The position numbers and the translations under genes are program-made. Under the pieces are notes generated by a model that was not told the origin of the DNA, made no database searches, and worked only from the letters and a program-made list of their open reading frames with translations. A stretch of DNA of 64,000 bases, taken from Faecalibacterium prausnitzii (GTDB lineage: Bacteria > Bacillota > Clostridia > Oscillospirales > Ruminococcaceae). The stretch covers positions 62,001 to 126,000 of the forward strand of contig NZ_PXUP01000005.1 of the NCBI RefSeq assembly GCF_003324185.1, in the 5' to 3' direction. Below, one piece after another: positions 26,566 to 35,765 of this stretch; positions within the stretch are counted from its first letter, which is position 1, and every line of letters begins with the position of its first letter.

Positions 26566-27231
26566 ATGAACCGCGAAGAGATCCTGTCCCATGTCGATCA
26601 TACCCTGCTGAAGCCGGAGGCCACTTGGCCCCAGATCCAGCAGCTGTGTGACGAAGCCATTGCAAACCACACCGCATCCGTCTGCATCAACACTTGCTAC
26701 GTCAAACAGGCTGTGGAGTATATGGCAGGCCGCATCCCCGTGTGCTGCGTGGTGGGCTTCCCTCTGGGTGCCATGGATACCGCCAGCAAGGCCTTTGAAG
26801 CCAAGACTGCCATCGCCAACGGCGCAGCCGAGGTGGATATGGTCATCAACATTGGCCGCCTGAAGAACAAGGAGTACGATGCTGTCCGTGAGGACATCCG
26901 TGCCGTGAAGCAGGCTGTGGGCGATAAGATTCTGAAGGTCATCATTGAGACCTGCCTGCTGACCGAGGAAGAAAAGGAAAAGATGTGCGACATCGTCTGC
27001 GAGGCCGGTGCCGACTACATCAAGACCAGCACCGGCTTCTCTACCGCAGGTGCAAACTTCCATGATGTGGAGCTGATGGTCAAGGGCGTGCGTGGCCGCT
27101 GCAAGGTCAAGGCTGCCGGCGGCATTTCCACCGTGGAGGATATGGAGACTTTCCTTGCACTGGGCGCTGACCGTCTGGGCACCTCCCGCGCTGTCAAGAT
27201 CCTGAACGGCGAGCAGGCAAAGGGCTATTAA
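26566..27231 (+). CDS. deoC: Deoxyribose-phosphate aldolase
   Basis: A 221-residue class I aldolase splitting 2-deoxyribose 5-phosphate into glyceraldehyde 3-phosphate and acetaldehyde. Lys153 in YIKTSTGF forms the Schiff base, Lys182 in VKAAGG and Asp91 form the proton relay. GGAGG precedes the ATG. It may recycle deoxyribose from nucleoside breakdown. Confidence 0.95.
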   Translation: MNREEILSHVDHTLLKPEATWPQIQQLCDEAIANHTASVCINTCYVKQAVEYMAGRIPVCCVVGFPLGAMDTASKAFEAKTAIANGAAEVDMVINIGRLKNKEYDAVREDIRAVKQAVGDKILKVIIETCLLTEEEKEKMCDIVCEAGADYIKTSTGFSTAGANFHDVELMVKGVRGRCKVKAAGGISTVEDMETFLALGADRLGTSRAVKILNGEQAKGY

Positions 27232-27299
27232 GTTTTCTGCAAAAAATGTATTTCGGCAAAGCTCTGGGCTTGGCTGAACTGCAAAGGATGATTTCTCAA

Positions 27300-27335
27300 G
27301 GGCTGCTGCACAAATTGCTGTGCAGCGGCCTTTTT
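27300..27335 (+). terminator. Terminator after deoC
   Basis: GGCTGCTGCACA pairs with TGTGCAGCGGCC around AATTGC, then TTTTT. Confidence 0.87.
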
Positions 27336-27347
27336 CGCGCCCAAGCC

Positions 27348-27377
27348 TTGCAAGCAGGGCGCGGCAGGGTGTATAAT
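27348..27377 (+). promoter_or_regulatory. Promoter of the GGDEF gene
   Basis: TTGCAA (27348-27353) and TATAAT (27372-27377) are 18 bases apart, 69 bases before the start. Confidence 0.7.
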
Positions 27378-27446
27378 ACAGATAGGTACTGTATAAAATA
27401 GGGGCTGTTCGCCTTGTGGGGCAAGGCGGGCAGAGGAGGAAATGCA

Positions 27447-28616
27447 ATGAATATACCCGAGATCCTTGTGGCCAATGGCACAGGGGCGGTGCTGGTAAGC
27501 TTTCTGCTTTTATTGCGGGTGCGCGGCGAGAGTAAAAACAGCGTGGGAACAGCGCTGTTTTGCCGGATTCTGGTGGTGACGCTGCTGGCACAGGTCACAG
27601 AGACGATCAGCTTTCTGCTGGACGGCGTGCCCGGCGCGGCAAGCCGGTTCTGGCTGTACCTGACCAACACCGTCTGCACCGGCGCTACCGTGTGCGTGGG
27701 CTATGCGTGGTGCTTGTATGTGGACTTCCGGGTCTACCGCAGCATTGGACGCCTGCGCAGAAGGCATCTGCTGCTGGGTGCGCCGCTGCTGGCGCTTTTG
27801 GTGCTGCTGGTGGCAAACCTTTTTGGCACGGGGTGGATCTTTTCCATTTCGGCAGACAACGTTTACCATCGGGGCCCACTGAACATTTTGCTGTATCTGC
27901 TGCTGTTCGGCTATTATGCCGAGAGCGTGTGGCAGGTGCATAAGGCCAAGCACGATGGCATTACGGTAGAGTTTTTTCCGGTGTACTACTTTGTGGTCAC
28001 CTGTGCGGTGGGCACGCTGCTGCAGGGCGCATTCTACGGCATGGCCTTCGGCTGGCTGTCGGTGTCCATCGCCTTTGTGCTTGTGGACAGCCAGACCCGC
28101 AGCCTGCGCGGCTATACCGATGAGTTGTCCGGCCTGTTTGGGCGCAAGTACATGAACTACTGTCTGGACCGCATCCACGCCACGCAGGAGAAGGACGTTT
28201 ACGGCATCATGATGGACGTGAACTGCTTCAAGGAGATCAACGACACCTACGGGCACGCCGAGGGCGACCGCGCCATTCAGGAGATCGGGCACATCCTGTC
28301 CGGGGCGCTGGTGGCAAACTCGGTAGCCATCCGCATGAGCGGCGATGAGTTCATGGTGCTGATCCGTCACGGCTCGGAGGAGCTGCTGGACGAGATCTGC
28401 ACCGCCATCGAGCAGCGGGTGCAGCACTATAACGCCACCGCTCCGGCGGGCAGCTTTCAGCTGTCCTTCTCCACCGGTGTGGCAAAGTACGAGGGCGGCA
28501 GCGTGGAGAAGTTTCTGGTGGAGCTGGATCAGCGGATGTATGCGGAAAAGCGCGCTTTCCACGCCGCCCGGGACGGCCACGCCGTACCGGAGCAGGGAAA
28601 TGCTCCATCAATTTAA
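27447..28616 (+). CDS. Membrane GGDEF-domain protein (SGDEF active site)
   Basis: A 389-residue protein with about seven N-terminal membrane segments (about 7-215) and a C-terminal GGDEF domain (about 225-380). The active-site loop reads RMSGDEF (SGDEF at 298-302), one residue off GGDEF. The metal-binding DVNCFKEINDTYGHAEGD is conserved, so cyclic-di-GMP synthesis remains plausible. The ATG at 27447 is chosen for GAGGAGGAA upstream. The membrane part resembles a 7TM-type sensor. Confidence 0.85.
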   Translation: MNIPEILVANGTGAVLVSFLLLLRVRGESKNSVGTALFCRILVVTLLAQVTETISFLLDGVPGAASRFWLYLTNTVCTGATVCVGYAWCLYVDFRVYRSIGRLRRRHLLLGAPLLALLVLLVANLFGTGWIFSISADNVYHRGPLNILLYLLLFGYYAESVWQVHKAKHDGITVEFFPVYYFVVTCAVGTLLQGAFYGMAFGWLSVSIAFVLVDSQTRSLRGYTDELSGLFGRKYMNYCLDRIHATQEKDVYGIMMDVNCFKEINDTYGHAEGDRAIQEIGHILSGALVANSVAIRMSGDEFMVLIRHGSEELLDEICTAIEQRVQHYNATAPAGSFQLSFSTGVAKYEGGSVEKFLVELDQRMYAEKRAFHAARDGHAVPEQGNAPSI

Positions 28617-28630
28617 AAGGAATGTCTAAA

Positions 28631-28645
28631 ATAAGTGCGACTTAT
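28631..28645. promoter_or_regulatory. Palindrome ATAAGT-N3-ACTTAT at the metK promoter
   Basis: The site abuts the -35 box of the metK promoter (28647). An identical palindrome lies upstream of the purine permease at 37275-37289, with shared flanks (AAATAAGT and GACTTATCTT). It is a candidate operator of an unknown regulator. Confidence 0.6.
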
Positions 28646-28646
28646 C

Positions 28647-28675
28647 TTGACAATCTGACGCTGCAATGATAGAAT
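28647..28675 (+). promoter_or_regulatory. metK promoter
   Basis: TTGACA (28647-28652) and TAGAAT (28670-28675) are 17 bases apart, about 25 bases before the SAM riboswitch. Confidence 0.85.
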
Positions 28676-28699
28676 ATGTGGCGTACCAATTGAATACCG

Positions 28700-28838
28700 A
28701 CTTATCAAGAGCGGCTGAGGGGACAGGCCCTGTGAAGCCCGACAACCTGCGCGAGAGCGTAAGGTGCCAAATCCTGCGGGAAACCGGAAGATAAGAGTGC
28801 AACGCTCAGAGCTTTCGGCTCTGGGCGCTTTTATTTTT
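28700..28838 (+). ncRNA. SAM-I (S-box) riboswitch with terminator
   Basis: The aptamer (about 28700-28798) opens with CTTATCAAGAG and has the core elements GAGGGACAGGCCC-like, GAAGCCCGACAACC, AAGGTGCCAAATCC and the closing GATAAGAG. This is the classic S-box pattern. A terminator hairpin (CGCTCAGAGC with GCTCTGGGCG, 28803-28827) and T-run follow. High S-adenosylmethionine should stop transcription before metK. Confidence 0.95.
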
Positions 28839-28896
28839 CAGAACAAACTTGATGGAATGGTAAATACACGCAACTGCAACATTTAGGAGGCAAAAA

Positions 28897-30051
28897 ATGG
28901 CTAGACACCTGTTTACTTCGGAGTCCGTCACCGAGGGACATCCCGACAAGATCTGCGACCAGATCTCGGATGCAATTCTGGACGAGATCCTGACCCACGA
29001 CCCCAACGCCCGCGTGGCCTGCGAGACCTGCGCATCCACCGGCCTTGTGCACATTATGGGCGAGATCACCACCAGCTGCTATGTGGACTTCCAGAAGGTC
29101 GTCCGCGAGGTGGTGGCAGATATCGGCTACACCCGCGCAAAGTTCGGCTTTGACGCCGACACCTGCGCCGTCATCTCCAACATTGACGGCCAGAGCCCCG
29201 ATATTGCACTGGGCACCAACGATCAGGTAGGCGGTGCAGGCGATCAGGGCATGATGTTCGGTTATGCCTGTGACGAGACCCCCGAGCTGATGCCCATGCC
29301 CATCAGCCTTGCCCACAAGCTGGCAAAGCGCCTGACCGAAGTGCGCAAGAGCGGCGAGATGGATTACCTGCGCCCGGACGGCAAGAGTCAGGTGACCGTG
29401 GAGTACGACGAGAACAACAAGCCCGTGCGCGTGGACGCCGTGGTCATCTCCAGCCAGCACAGCGAGAGCGTGAGCATGGAGCAGCTGCGGGCAGATGTGA
29501 TGGAAAAGGTCATTAAGGCCACCATCCCCGCCGAGCTGCTGGACGAGAACACCAAGTACTACATCAACCCCACCGGCCGCTTTGTTGTGGGCGGCCCGCA
29601 GGGCGATACCGGCCTGACCGGCCGTAAGATCATCGTGGACACCTACGGCGGCTATGCACGCCACGGCGGCGGTGCCTTCTCCGGCAAGGACCCCAGCAAG
29701 GTGGACCGCAGCGCAGCCTACGCTACCCGCTGGGTGGCCAAGAACATCGTGGCTGCGGGTCTGGCAAAGCAGTGCGAGGTACAGGTGGCCTACGCCATCG
29801 GCGTGGCAAAGCCTGTGTCCATCATGGTGGATACCTTCGGCACCGGCACGGTGGCAGACGAAAAGATCGAGCAGGCTGTGGAGAAGGTGTTTGACCTGAC
29901 CCCCGCCGCCATCATCCGTGACCTCGACCTGCGCAAGCCCATCTACCGTCAGCTGGCCGCTTATGGCCACATGGGCCGCGAGGATCTGGGCGTGAAGTGG
30001 GAGAACACCGACCGCGTGGATGCCCTGAAGGCTGCCGTGGCTGCCCTGTAA
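28897..30051 (+). CDS. metK: S-adenosylmethionine synthetase
   Basis: A 384-residue enzyme making S-adenosylmethionine from methionine and ATP. N-terminal [21 protein letters not shown], the [12 protein letters not shown] loop and the P-loop-like [16 protein letters not shown] are family hallmarks. AGGAGG precedes the ATG. Control is by the SAM riboswitch directly upstream and possibly by the palindrome at 28631. Confidence 0.97.
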   Translation: MARHLFTSESVTEGHPDKICDQISDAILDEILTHDPNARVACETCASTGLVHIMGEITTSCYVDFQKVVREVVADIGYTRAKFGFDADTCAVISNIDGQSPDIALGTNDQVGGAGDQGMMFGYACDETPELMPMPISLAHKLAKRLTEVRKSGEMDYLRPDGKSQVTVEYDENNKPVRVDAVVISSQHSESVSMEQLRADVMEKVIKATIPAELLDENTKYYINPTGRFVVGGPQGDTGLTGRKIIVDTYGGYARHGGGAFSGKDPSKVDRSAAYATRWVAKNIVAAGLAKQCEVQVAYAIGVAKPVSIMVDTFGTGTVADEKIEQAVEKVFDLTPAAIIRDLDLRKPIYRQLAAYGHMGREDLGVKWENTDRVDALKAAVAAL

Positions 30052-30084
30052 AAAGCGTTTTACCCTGATAGAAGGTAAGTGAAG

Positions 30085-30120
30085 AGAGACCGCTGCACCC
30101 GACCGTGCAGCGGCTCTTTT
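30085..30120 (+). terminator. Terminator after metK
   Basis: CGCTGCAC pairs with GTGCAGCG (stem extended by GA/TC) followed by TTTT. The next 270 bases to prs are AT-rich and hold no gene or clear promoter. Confidence 0.83.
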
Positions 30121-30393
30121 GCGTCACAGGGAAAAGAAAATGGTATGGCAAAAAGTATTACTTTTTCTCAAAAATCAGATAAACTTTGCGAAACGGTAAA
30201 GATTTGGTCGCGTTTTTGTAAGAAACACACATTCTCTTGAAGGAAAAGGAAAAACAGCTGTGCAAGGCGCAGAAAATCGATACATGAAACAAATTGATAT
30301 GGAACAATCGACAAAATGTGATAAAATAAAACTAGATATGCGCACTTGTGTGCATGGTACGGATGGTAAACAGCAATAAGGAGTTATGTGACT

Positions 30394-31536
30394 ATGTCTA
30401 TTGAAATTTCCCCTAAGTCCTTCTTTGAGCAGCCCAGTGTGGCGGATATGCGGCTGATCGCCTGCCCCGGTGCAGAGGAGCTGACCGGCCTGATCGACAA
30501 GCACCTTGTCCGTTGGGCAAAGGCTGCCGGAATTGAAAAAGACACCTTCATTATTTCCTGCGACTGCCCCCGCTTCCAGAGCGGCGACGCCAAGGGTCTG
30601 GTCAAGGAGTCTGTCCGCGGCGACGATATCTTTATCGTGGTGGACCCGGGCAATTACAGCGTCACCTACAAGCTGTTCAACTACGAGAACCACATGTCCC
30701 CGGACGACCACTTTGCAAACCTGAAGCGTCTGATCCAGGCTGTGGCCGGTAAGGCACACCGCGTTTCCGTCATCATGCCCAGCCTGTACGGCGGCCGTCA
30801 GCACCGCCGCGTGGTGCGCGAGAGTTTGGACTGCGCTGTGGCCCTGCAGGAGCTGCAGACCATGGGCGTGCGCAACATCATCACCTTTGACGCACACGAC
30901 CCCCGCGTGCAGAACGCAGTGCCCCTGATGAGCTTTGATAACGCCATGCCCACCTATCAGGTGCTCAAGAGCCTGCTGAAGAAGGATCCCACCCTGTCCT
31001 TCGACAAGGAGAAGTTCACCGTGGTCAGCCCGGACGAGGGCGCTATGAACCGCAATATGTATTTCTCCAGCGTGCTGGGCTGCAACCTGGGTATGTTCTA
31101 CAAGCGCCGCGATTACACCCGCGTGGTGAACGGCCGCAACCCCATCGTTGCCCATGAGTATCTGGGCGAGAGCGTGGAGGGCAAGACCGTCTTTATCGCA
31201 GACGATATCATTGCTTCCGGCGAGAGCATGCTGGAGGTTGCCAGCAACCTGAAGGAGCGCGGCGCTGCCAACATCATTGCCAACGCCACCTTCCCCCTGT
31301 TCACCAGCGGTCTGGAGAAGTTCGACAAGGCTGTGGCAAACGGCACCCTGACCTACGTTGTGGGCACCAACCTGACCTACCGTATGCCCGAGCTGCTGAC
31401 CCGCGACTGGTATGTGGACGTGGACGTTTCCAAGTACGCTGCCTACTTTGTGGTGGCACTGAACCACGATATGTCCGTTTCCAGCATCATCGACCCCCTG
31501 AAGAAGATCGAGAGCCTGCTGGCAAACCGCAAGTAA
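30394..31536 (+). CDS. prs: Ribose-phosphate pyrophosphokinase, long clostridial form
   Basis: Makes PRPP from ribose 5-phosphate and ATP for nucleotide, histidine and tryptophan synthesis. The PRPP-binding loop ADDIIASGES (269-278) and SLYGGRQHRR are present. At 380 residues it is about 65 longer than classical enzymes, with an extended N-terminus and a C-terminal block, a form seen in other Clostridia. The ATG at 30394 lies 10 bases after AAGGAG; an in-frame GTG at 30388 is the alternative. Confidence 0.9.
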   Translation: MSIEISPKSFFEQPSVADMRLIACPGAEELTGLIDKHLVRWAKAAGIEKDTFIISCDCPRFQSGDAKGLVKESVRGDDIFIVVDPGNYSVTYKLFNYENHMSPDDHFANLKRLIQAVAGKAHRVSVIMPSLYGGRQHRRVVRESLDCAVALQELQTMGVRNIITFDAHDPRVQNAVPLMSFDNAMPTYQVLKSLLKKDPTLSFDKEKFTVVSPDEGAMNRNMYFSSVLGCNLGMFYKRRDYTRVVNGRNPIVAHEYLGESVEGKTVFIADDIIASGESMLEVASNLKERGAANIIANATFPLFTSGLEKFDKAVANGTLTYVVGTNLTYRMPELLTRDWYVDVDVSKYAAYFVVALNHDMSVSSIIDPLKKIESLLANRK

Positions 31537-31548
31537 GATCGCTTTCCA

Positions 31549-31581
31549 AAGCCCCTGCACCCTGCGTGCAGGGGCTTTTTG
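31549..31581 (+). terminator. Terminator after prs
   Basis: AAGCCCCTGCAC pairs with GTGCAGGGGCTT and is followed by further Ts. Confidence 0.87.
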
Positions 31582-31630
31582 CGTTTTATGAAAACTTCTG
31601 TTAAGTTTTTGAAAATTCGTGCCGGGGGCT

Positions 31631-31660
31631 TTGCAAATCCCGGTGGGTTTATGCTATATT
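31631..31660 (+). promoter_or_regulatory. Promoter of the ABC exporter pair
   Basis: TTGCAA (31631-31636) and TATATT (31655-31660) are 18 bases apart, 42 bases before the ATPase start. Confidence 0.65.
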
Positions 31661-31702
31661 TAAGTTGAAATACTTTGCATTCTGACAGAAAGGAAAAACG
31701 CC

Positions 31703-32407
31703 ATGGAGCATTTTGTGGAGTTTGAAGATGTCTGTAAATATTACCAGACCGGCAGTGTGAAGATCGCTGCCGCAGACCACCTGAATTTCTATGTGGACAA
31801 GGGCGAGTTCTGCATCATCGTGGGGCCCTCCGGTGCGGGCAAGACCACCCTGCTGAATATTCTGGGCGGCATGGACAACTGCGACGAGGGCAACGTCTGG
31901 CTGGACGGCCGCAACGTGAGCCGCTTTTCCGCCCGGGAGCTGACCACCTACCGCCGGTATGACGTGGGCTTTGTGTTCCAGTTCTACAACTTGGTGCAGA
32001 ACCTGACCGCGCTGGAAAACGTGGAGCTTGCCAGTGAGATCTGCCGCGACCCGCTGGACCCCGCCGAGACCTTGCGCAGCGTGGGGCTGGGCGAGCGGCT
32101 GAACAACTTCCCGGCGCAGCTTTCCGGCGGCGAGCAGCAGCGGGTGTCCATTGCCCGCGCACTGGCCAAAAACCCCAAGCTGCTGCTCTGCGACGAGCCC
32201 ACCGGTGCGCTGGACTACCGCACCGGCAAGCAGGTGCTGGGCCTTTTGCAGGATACCTGCCGCAAGACCGGACGCACCGTCATTGTTATTACCCACAACA
32301 CGGCACTGACCGGTATGGCTGACCGCATTATTCAGGTGCGCAGCGGCCGCATCGTGTCCAATCAGGTCAACGAGCACCCGGTGCCGGTGGAACAGATCGA
32401 GTGGTGA
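31703..32407 (+). CDS. ABC transporter ATPase (LolD/MacB type)
   Basis: A 234-residue ATPase. Walker [10 protein letters not shown] (41-49), signature LSGGEQQR (141-148), Walker B LLLCDEP and the switch histidine in VITHN are present. The style matches ATPases paired with FtsX-type permeases. Its stop overlaps the start of the permease, so the two form one exporter. Confidence 0.93.
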   Translation: MEHFVEFEDVCKYYQTGSVKIAAADHLNFYVDKGEFCIIVGPSGAGKTTLLNILGGMDNCDEGNVWLDGRNVSRFSARELTTYRRYDVGFVFQFYNLVQNLTALENVELASEICRDPLDPAETLRSVGLGERLNNFPAQLSGGEQQRVSIARALAKNPKLLLCDEPTGALDYRTGKQVLGLLQDTCRKTGRTVIVITHNTALTGMADRIIQVRSGRIVSNQVNEHPVPVEQIEW

Positions 32408-35400
32408 GTACTGTGCAGAAAAGTTACCGCAAAAATATCCTGCGCGAGATGAAAAGCAGCATCAGCCGGGTGGTGTCCCTGTTTGGCATCGTGGCGCTGG
32501 GGGTGATGATGCTCACCGGCCTGATGTGCATTGCCCCCGATATGCGCACCGCTGCCCAGAAGTACTATGTGCAGCAGAATGTGTTCGACCTGCGGGTGCT
32601 GTCCACCCTTGGCCTCAGTCAGAGCGATATCAGCGCGATTGCCGCTGTGGACGGGGTGGACGCCGTGCAGGCGGTGAAGTATCAGGACGTAGAAGGCCAC
32701 TGGACAGGGGACGACCAGACCACGGTGGCGCGGCTGTATCAGCTGCCTGCCGACCCGCAGGCCGATACGCCGGAGAACATGAACCGCCCGGTGCTGCTGT
32801 CCGGCCGGATGCCGGAAGCTGCCGGGGAGTGCGTGGTGCACGTGATGGGCCACGGCAGCCCGGTGGAACTGGGCACCCAGCTGACCCTGCCGGAAGAGAC
32901 CGAGGGGGTCAGCGGGCAGGTGTTCACGGTGGTGGGCACGGTGCAGGACCCGCTGCATTTTTCCTCCGATTCCGAGAGCAGCACCGTGGGCGATGGCCAG
33001 CTGGACTGCATCCTGTTTGTGCCGGAGGGCACTTTGACCGCAGATTATTATACGGTGTGCTATATCAAGGCAAAAAACGCCGGATTGTATGATAATTATT
33101 CCGATGAATATCAGGCGGCAGTGGATGCCGTAGCGGAAAAGCTCAAGGCCATCCAGAGCGTGCAGTGCACCGCCCGGCGGGAAGAGCTGATGGACACCGC
33201 CAACGACAAGCTGACCGAAGCGCGCACGGAGTACGACAGCCAGAAGGCCGAAGCCGAACGTCAGTTTGCCGAGGCGGAGGCAAAGCTTGCGGACGCACAG
33301 GCACAGCTGGATGCCGCCAAGGCGCAGCTGGAGGCCGGTGAAAAGGAGCTTGCCGCCCAGAAGGCTGCGCTGCCGGACACCATGCAAAGCGGTGCCGACA
33401 AGCTGGTGAGCAGCGAAGCGCAGGTGCTGGAATTTGAGGAACAGTTACAGCAAATCGAGCTGCTGGTCAACCTGAAAAAGGTGGCCGACCCCCTGCTGAC
33501 CTACGCGGAAACCGCCCTGCGCAACGCCGAAAAGGCGCTGGACGAAGCCGAGCCGGAGAACGAGGATTACATTGAACTGCGGGATGCGCTGGCCAAGGCG
33601 CAGGCCGCTTACGACAATATCTATAACCAGCTGCAGGGCTATCAGCAGCAGCTGGACGCGGGCAAGCGGCAGATGTACAAGCAGGGGCTTATCTCCTCGC
33701 CGAACCTCTCCAACGACCAGCTGGTGACCGAGGCCAAGGCTGCGCTGCGCAAGATGAAATTGCAGCTTTTGCAGGGGCAGTTGCAGCTGACCACCGGCAC
33801 AGCCAGCGCCTACACCCAGTTCGATGCCGCACAAAAGCAGCTGGAAGAGGGCTGGGCAGAATACAACGCCGGGCAGACCCAGCTGGAAGAATCCCGCACC
33901 GAGTACGAGAGCCGGAAAGCCGAGGCAGAGCAGAAGCTGGCGGACGGCCTTGCCCAGCTGAACGATGCCGAGGAGCAGGTGAGCCAGATCAAAAAGGGCG
34001 AGTGGTATGTGCTGGACCGCACCTCCACCATGAGCTGCGTCACCTTTGCCCAGTACGCCGACCGCATGGACGCCATTGCCCGGGTGTTCCCGGTGTTCTT
34101 CTTCCTTGTGGCGGCGCTGGTGGCTACCACCACCATGACCCGCATGGTGGACGAGAACCGCCTGCAGATGGGCACCTTAAAGGCGCTGGGCTATTCCAAT
34201 TTCAGCATCGCGGGCAAGTATTTGTTCTACGCGATGCTGGCCACCATTCTGGGCAGTATCGTCGGCATGGTGGTGGGCTTTGTGGTGTTCCCTATCATTA
34301 TCTGGAACGCCTATCAGCTGGTGTTCAGCCTGCCCACCTTCACCCTGCACTTCTACCCGAGCATGGCAGCTGCCAGTGTGGGCATCAGCGCCGCCGTCAT
34401 CGGCTTTGCCACATGGTACGCCTGCCGTTCCAGTCTGGCCGAAAAGACCGCAGCTTTGCTGCTGCCCCGGGCTCCCGTGGCGGGCAAGCGCATCCTGATG
34501 GAGCGCATCACCCCGCTGTGGTCCCGGATGTCCTTCTCCCAAAAGACCACCGCCCGCAACCTGTTCCGGTATAAAAAGCGGTTCTTCATGACCGTGCTGG
34601 GCGTGGCGGGCTGTACCGCGCTGCTGCTTATCGGCTTCGGCATACAGGATTCCCTGCTGCCCATCGTCACAAAGCAGTCTACGGAGCTGACCCACAACGA
34701 TATGTCCATCACCCTCAGCGACCCCAAAGCCCTGACCATGGAGCAGGGGCTGGCAGAGGAGCTGGACAGCAACAGCGCTGTGCAGAACTGGGGCGCGGTG
34801 TATACCAAATCCACCACCATCTACAATGCCGAAGGCGAGAGTGCAAGCGTGAGCATCGTGGCTGCGGCAAAGGACAGCGACCTGACCCGCTATGTTACCT
34901 TCCGCACCCGCAAGGGGCACAAGGCCATCAGCTTTGACAGCGGCAGCGCCATCCTGACCGAAAAGACCGCCGAGAACTTGGGCCTGCACACCGGCGATAC
35001 CTTCTGGGTGGAGAACACCGAGGGTGCCCGGGTGGAGCTGACCCTGACCGGCATCACGGAAAACTATATGTTCACCCGGCTGTACCTCCCCCGCGCACAG
35101 CTGGAAAGCCTGCTGGGCACGGCAGAGATCCCGTGGAACACGGTCTACGGGCAGACCACCTGCACCGATGCTGCCGGGTACAACGCCCTGCGTACCGACC
35201 TGCTGGACTGCAACTATGTCAGCGGCATCAGCTTTACCGAGGACACCACCGAGCTGTTCGATAACCTCATCGTCAGTCTGGGCTATGTGGTGGTGCTGAT
35301 CATCATCTGTGCGGCGGCTCTGGCGGCTGTGGTGCTGTATAACCTCATCAGCGTCAACCTTGGAGAGCGCAAAAAGGAGCTGGCGACCATCAAGGTGCTG

Positions 35401-35679
35401 GGCTTTTACGATCAGGAGGTGTACCGCTACATCTTCCGCGAGATCGAGCTGCTGGCGCTCATCGGCTCCGGCGTGGGTCTGGCGCTGGGTGTGCCGCTGC
35501 ACAAGTTCATTGTGTTGACCGTGGAGATGGATCAGCTCATGTTCATCCGCACCATCGCCCTCCGCAGCTACCTGCTGGCGGTGGCGCTGACCATGGTGTT
35601 TACCGTGGTGGTCTGCTTTGTCATGCGGCGGCACGTCCGACGCATCAGCATGGTGGAAAGCATGAAGGCTCCGGAGTAA
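32401..35679 (+). CDS. FtsX-type ABC permease with long extracytoplasmic coiled coil
   Basis: A 1092-residue permease. A first membrane helix (about 20-42) is followed by a large outer domain. It includes a Glu/Gln/Ala-rich coiled coil from about 265 to 545 (repeats like AEAKLADAQAQLDAAKAQLEAG). FtsX modules lie at about 555-690 and 955-1085 (KALGYSNFSIAGKYLFYA; ERKKELATIKVLGFYDQEV). The start is one of three GTG codons (32401, 32404, 32413) overlapping the ATPase stop. Similar clostridial proteins are annotated as exporters of unknown substrate. Confidence 0.88.
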   Translation: MVSTVQKSYRKNILREMKSSISRVVSLFGIVALGVMMLTGLMCIAPDMRTAAQKYYVQQNVFDLRVLSTLGLSQSDISAIAAVDGVDAVQAVKYQDVEGHWTGDDQTTVARLYQLPADPQADTPENMNRPVLLSGRMPEAAGECVVHVMGHGSPVELGTQLTLPEETEGVSGQVFTVVGTVQDPLHFSSDSESSTVGDGQLDCILFVPEGTLTADYYTVCYIKAKNAGLYDNYSDEYQAAVDAVAEKLKAIQSVQCTARREELMDTANDKLTEARTEYDSQKAEAERQFAEAEAKLADAQAQLDAAKAQLEAGEKELAAQKAALPDTMQSGADKLVSSEAQVLEFEEQLQQIELLVNLKKVADPLLTYAETALRNAEKALDEAEPENEDYIELRDALAKAQAAYDNIYNQLQGYQQQLDAGKRQMYKQGLISSPNLSNDQLVTEAKAALRKMKLQLLQGQLQLTTGTASAYTQFDAAQKQLEEGWAEYNAGQTQLEESRTEYESRKAEAEQKLADGLAQLNDAEEQVSQIKKGEWYVLDRTSTMSCVTFAQYADRMDAIARVFPVFFFLVAALVATTTMTRMVDENRLQMGTLKALGYSNFSIAGKYLFYAMLATILGSIVGMVVGFVVFPIIIWNAYQLVFSLPTFTLHFYPSMAAASVGISAAVIGFATWYACRSSLAEKTAALLLPRAPVAGKRILMERITPLWSRMSFSQKTTARNLFRYKKRFFMTVLGVAGCTALLLIGFGIQDSLLPIVTKQSTELTHNDMSITLSDPKALTMEQGLAEELDSNSAVQNWGAVYTKSTTIYNAEGESASVSIVAAAKDSDLTRYVTFRTRKGHKAISFDSGSAILTEKTAENLGLHTGDTFWVENTEGARVELTLTGITENYMFTRLYLPRAQLESLLGTAEIPWNTVYGQTTCTDAAGYNALRTDLLDCNYVSGISFTEDTTELFDNLIVSLGYVVVLIIICAAALAAVVLYNLISVNLGERKKELATIKVLGFYDQEVYRYIFREIELLALIGSGVGLALGVPLHKFIVLTVEMDQLMFIRTIALRSYLLAVALTMVFTVVVCFVMRRHVRRISMVESMKAPE

Positions 35680-35699
35680 TTACAAAGCAAAACCATAAA

Positions 35700-35752
35700 A
35701 AGCACCCCCTGCAGTCTGTACGGGCAGACCGCAGGGGGTGCTTGGCTTTTTA
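35700..35752 (+). terminator. Terminator after the ABC exporter
   Basis: AGCACCCCCTGC pairs with GCAGGGGGTGCT, and a T-run follows shortly. It also separates the convergent purine permease. Confidence 0.75.
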
Positions 35753-35765
35753 TACGCTCAGGGAA

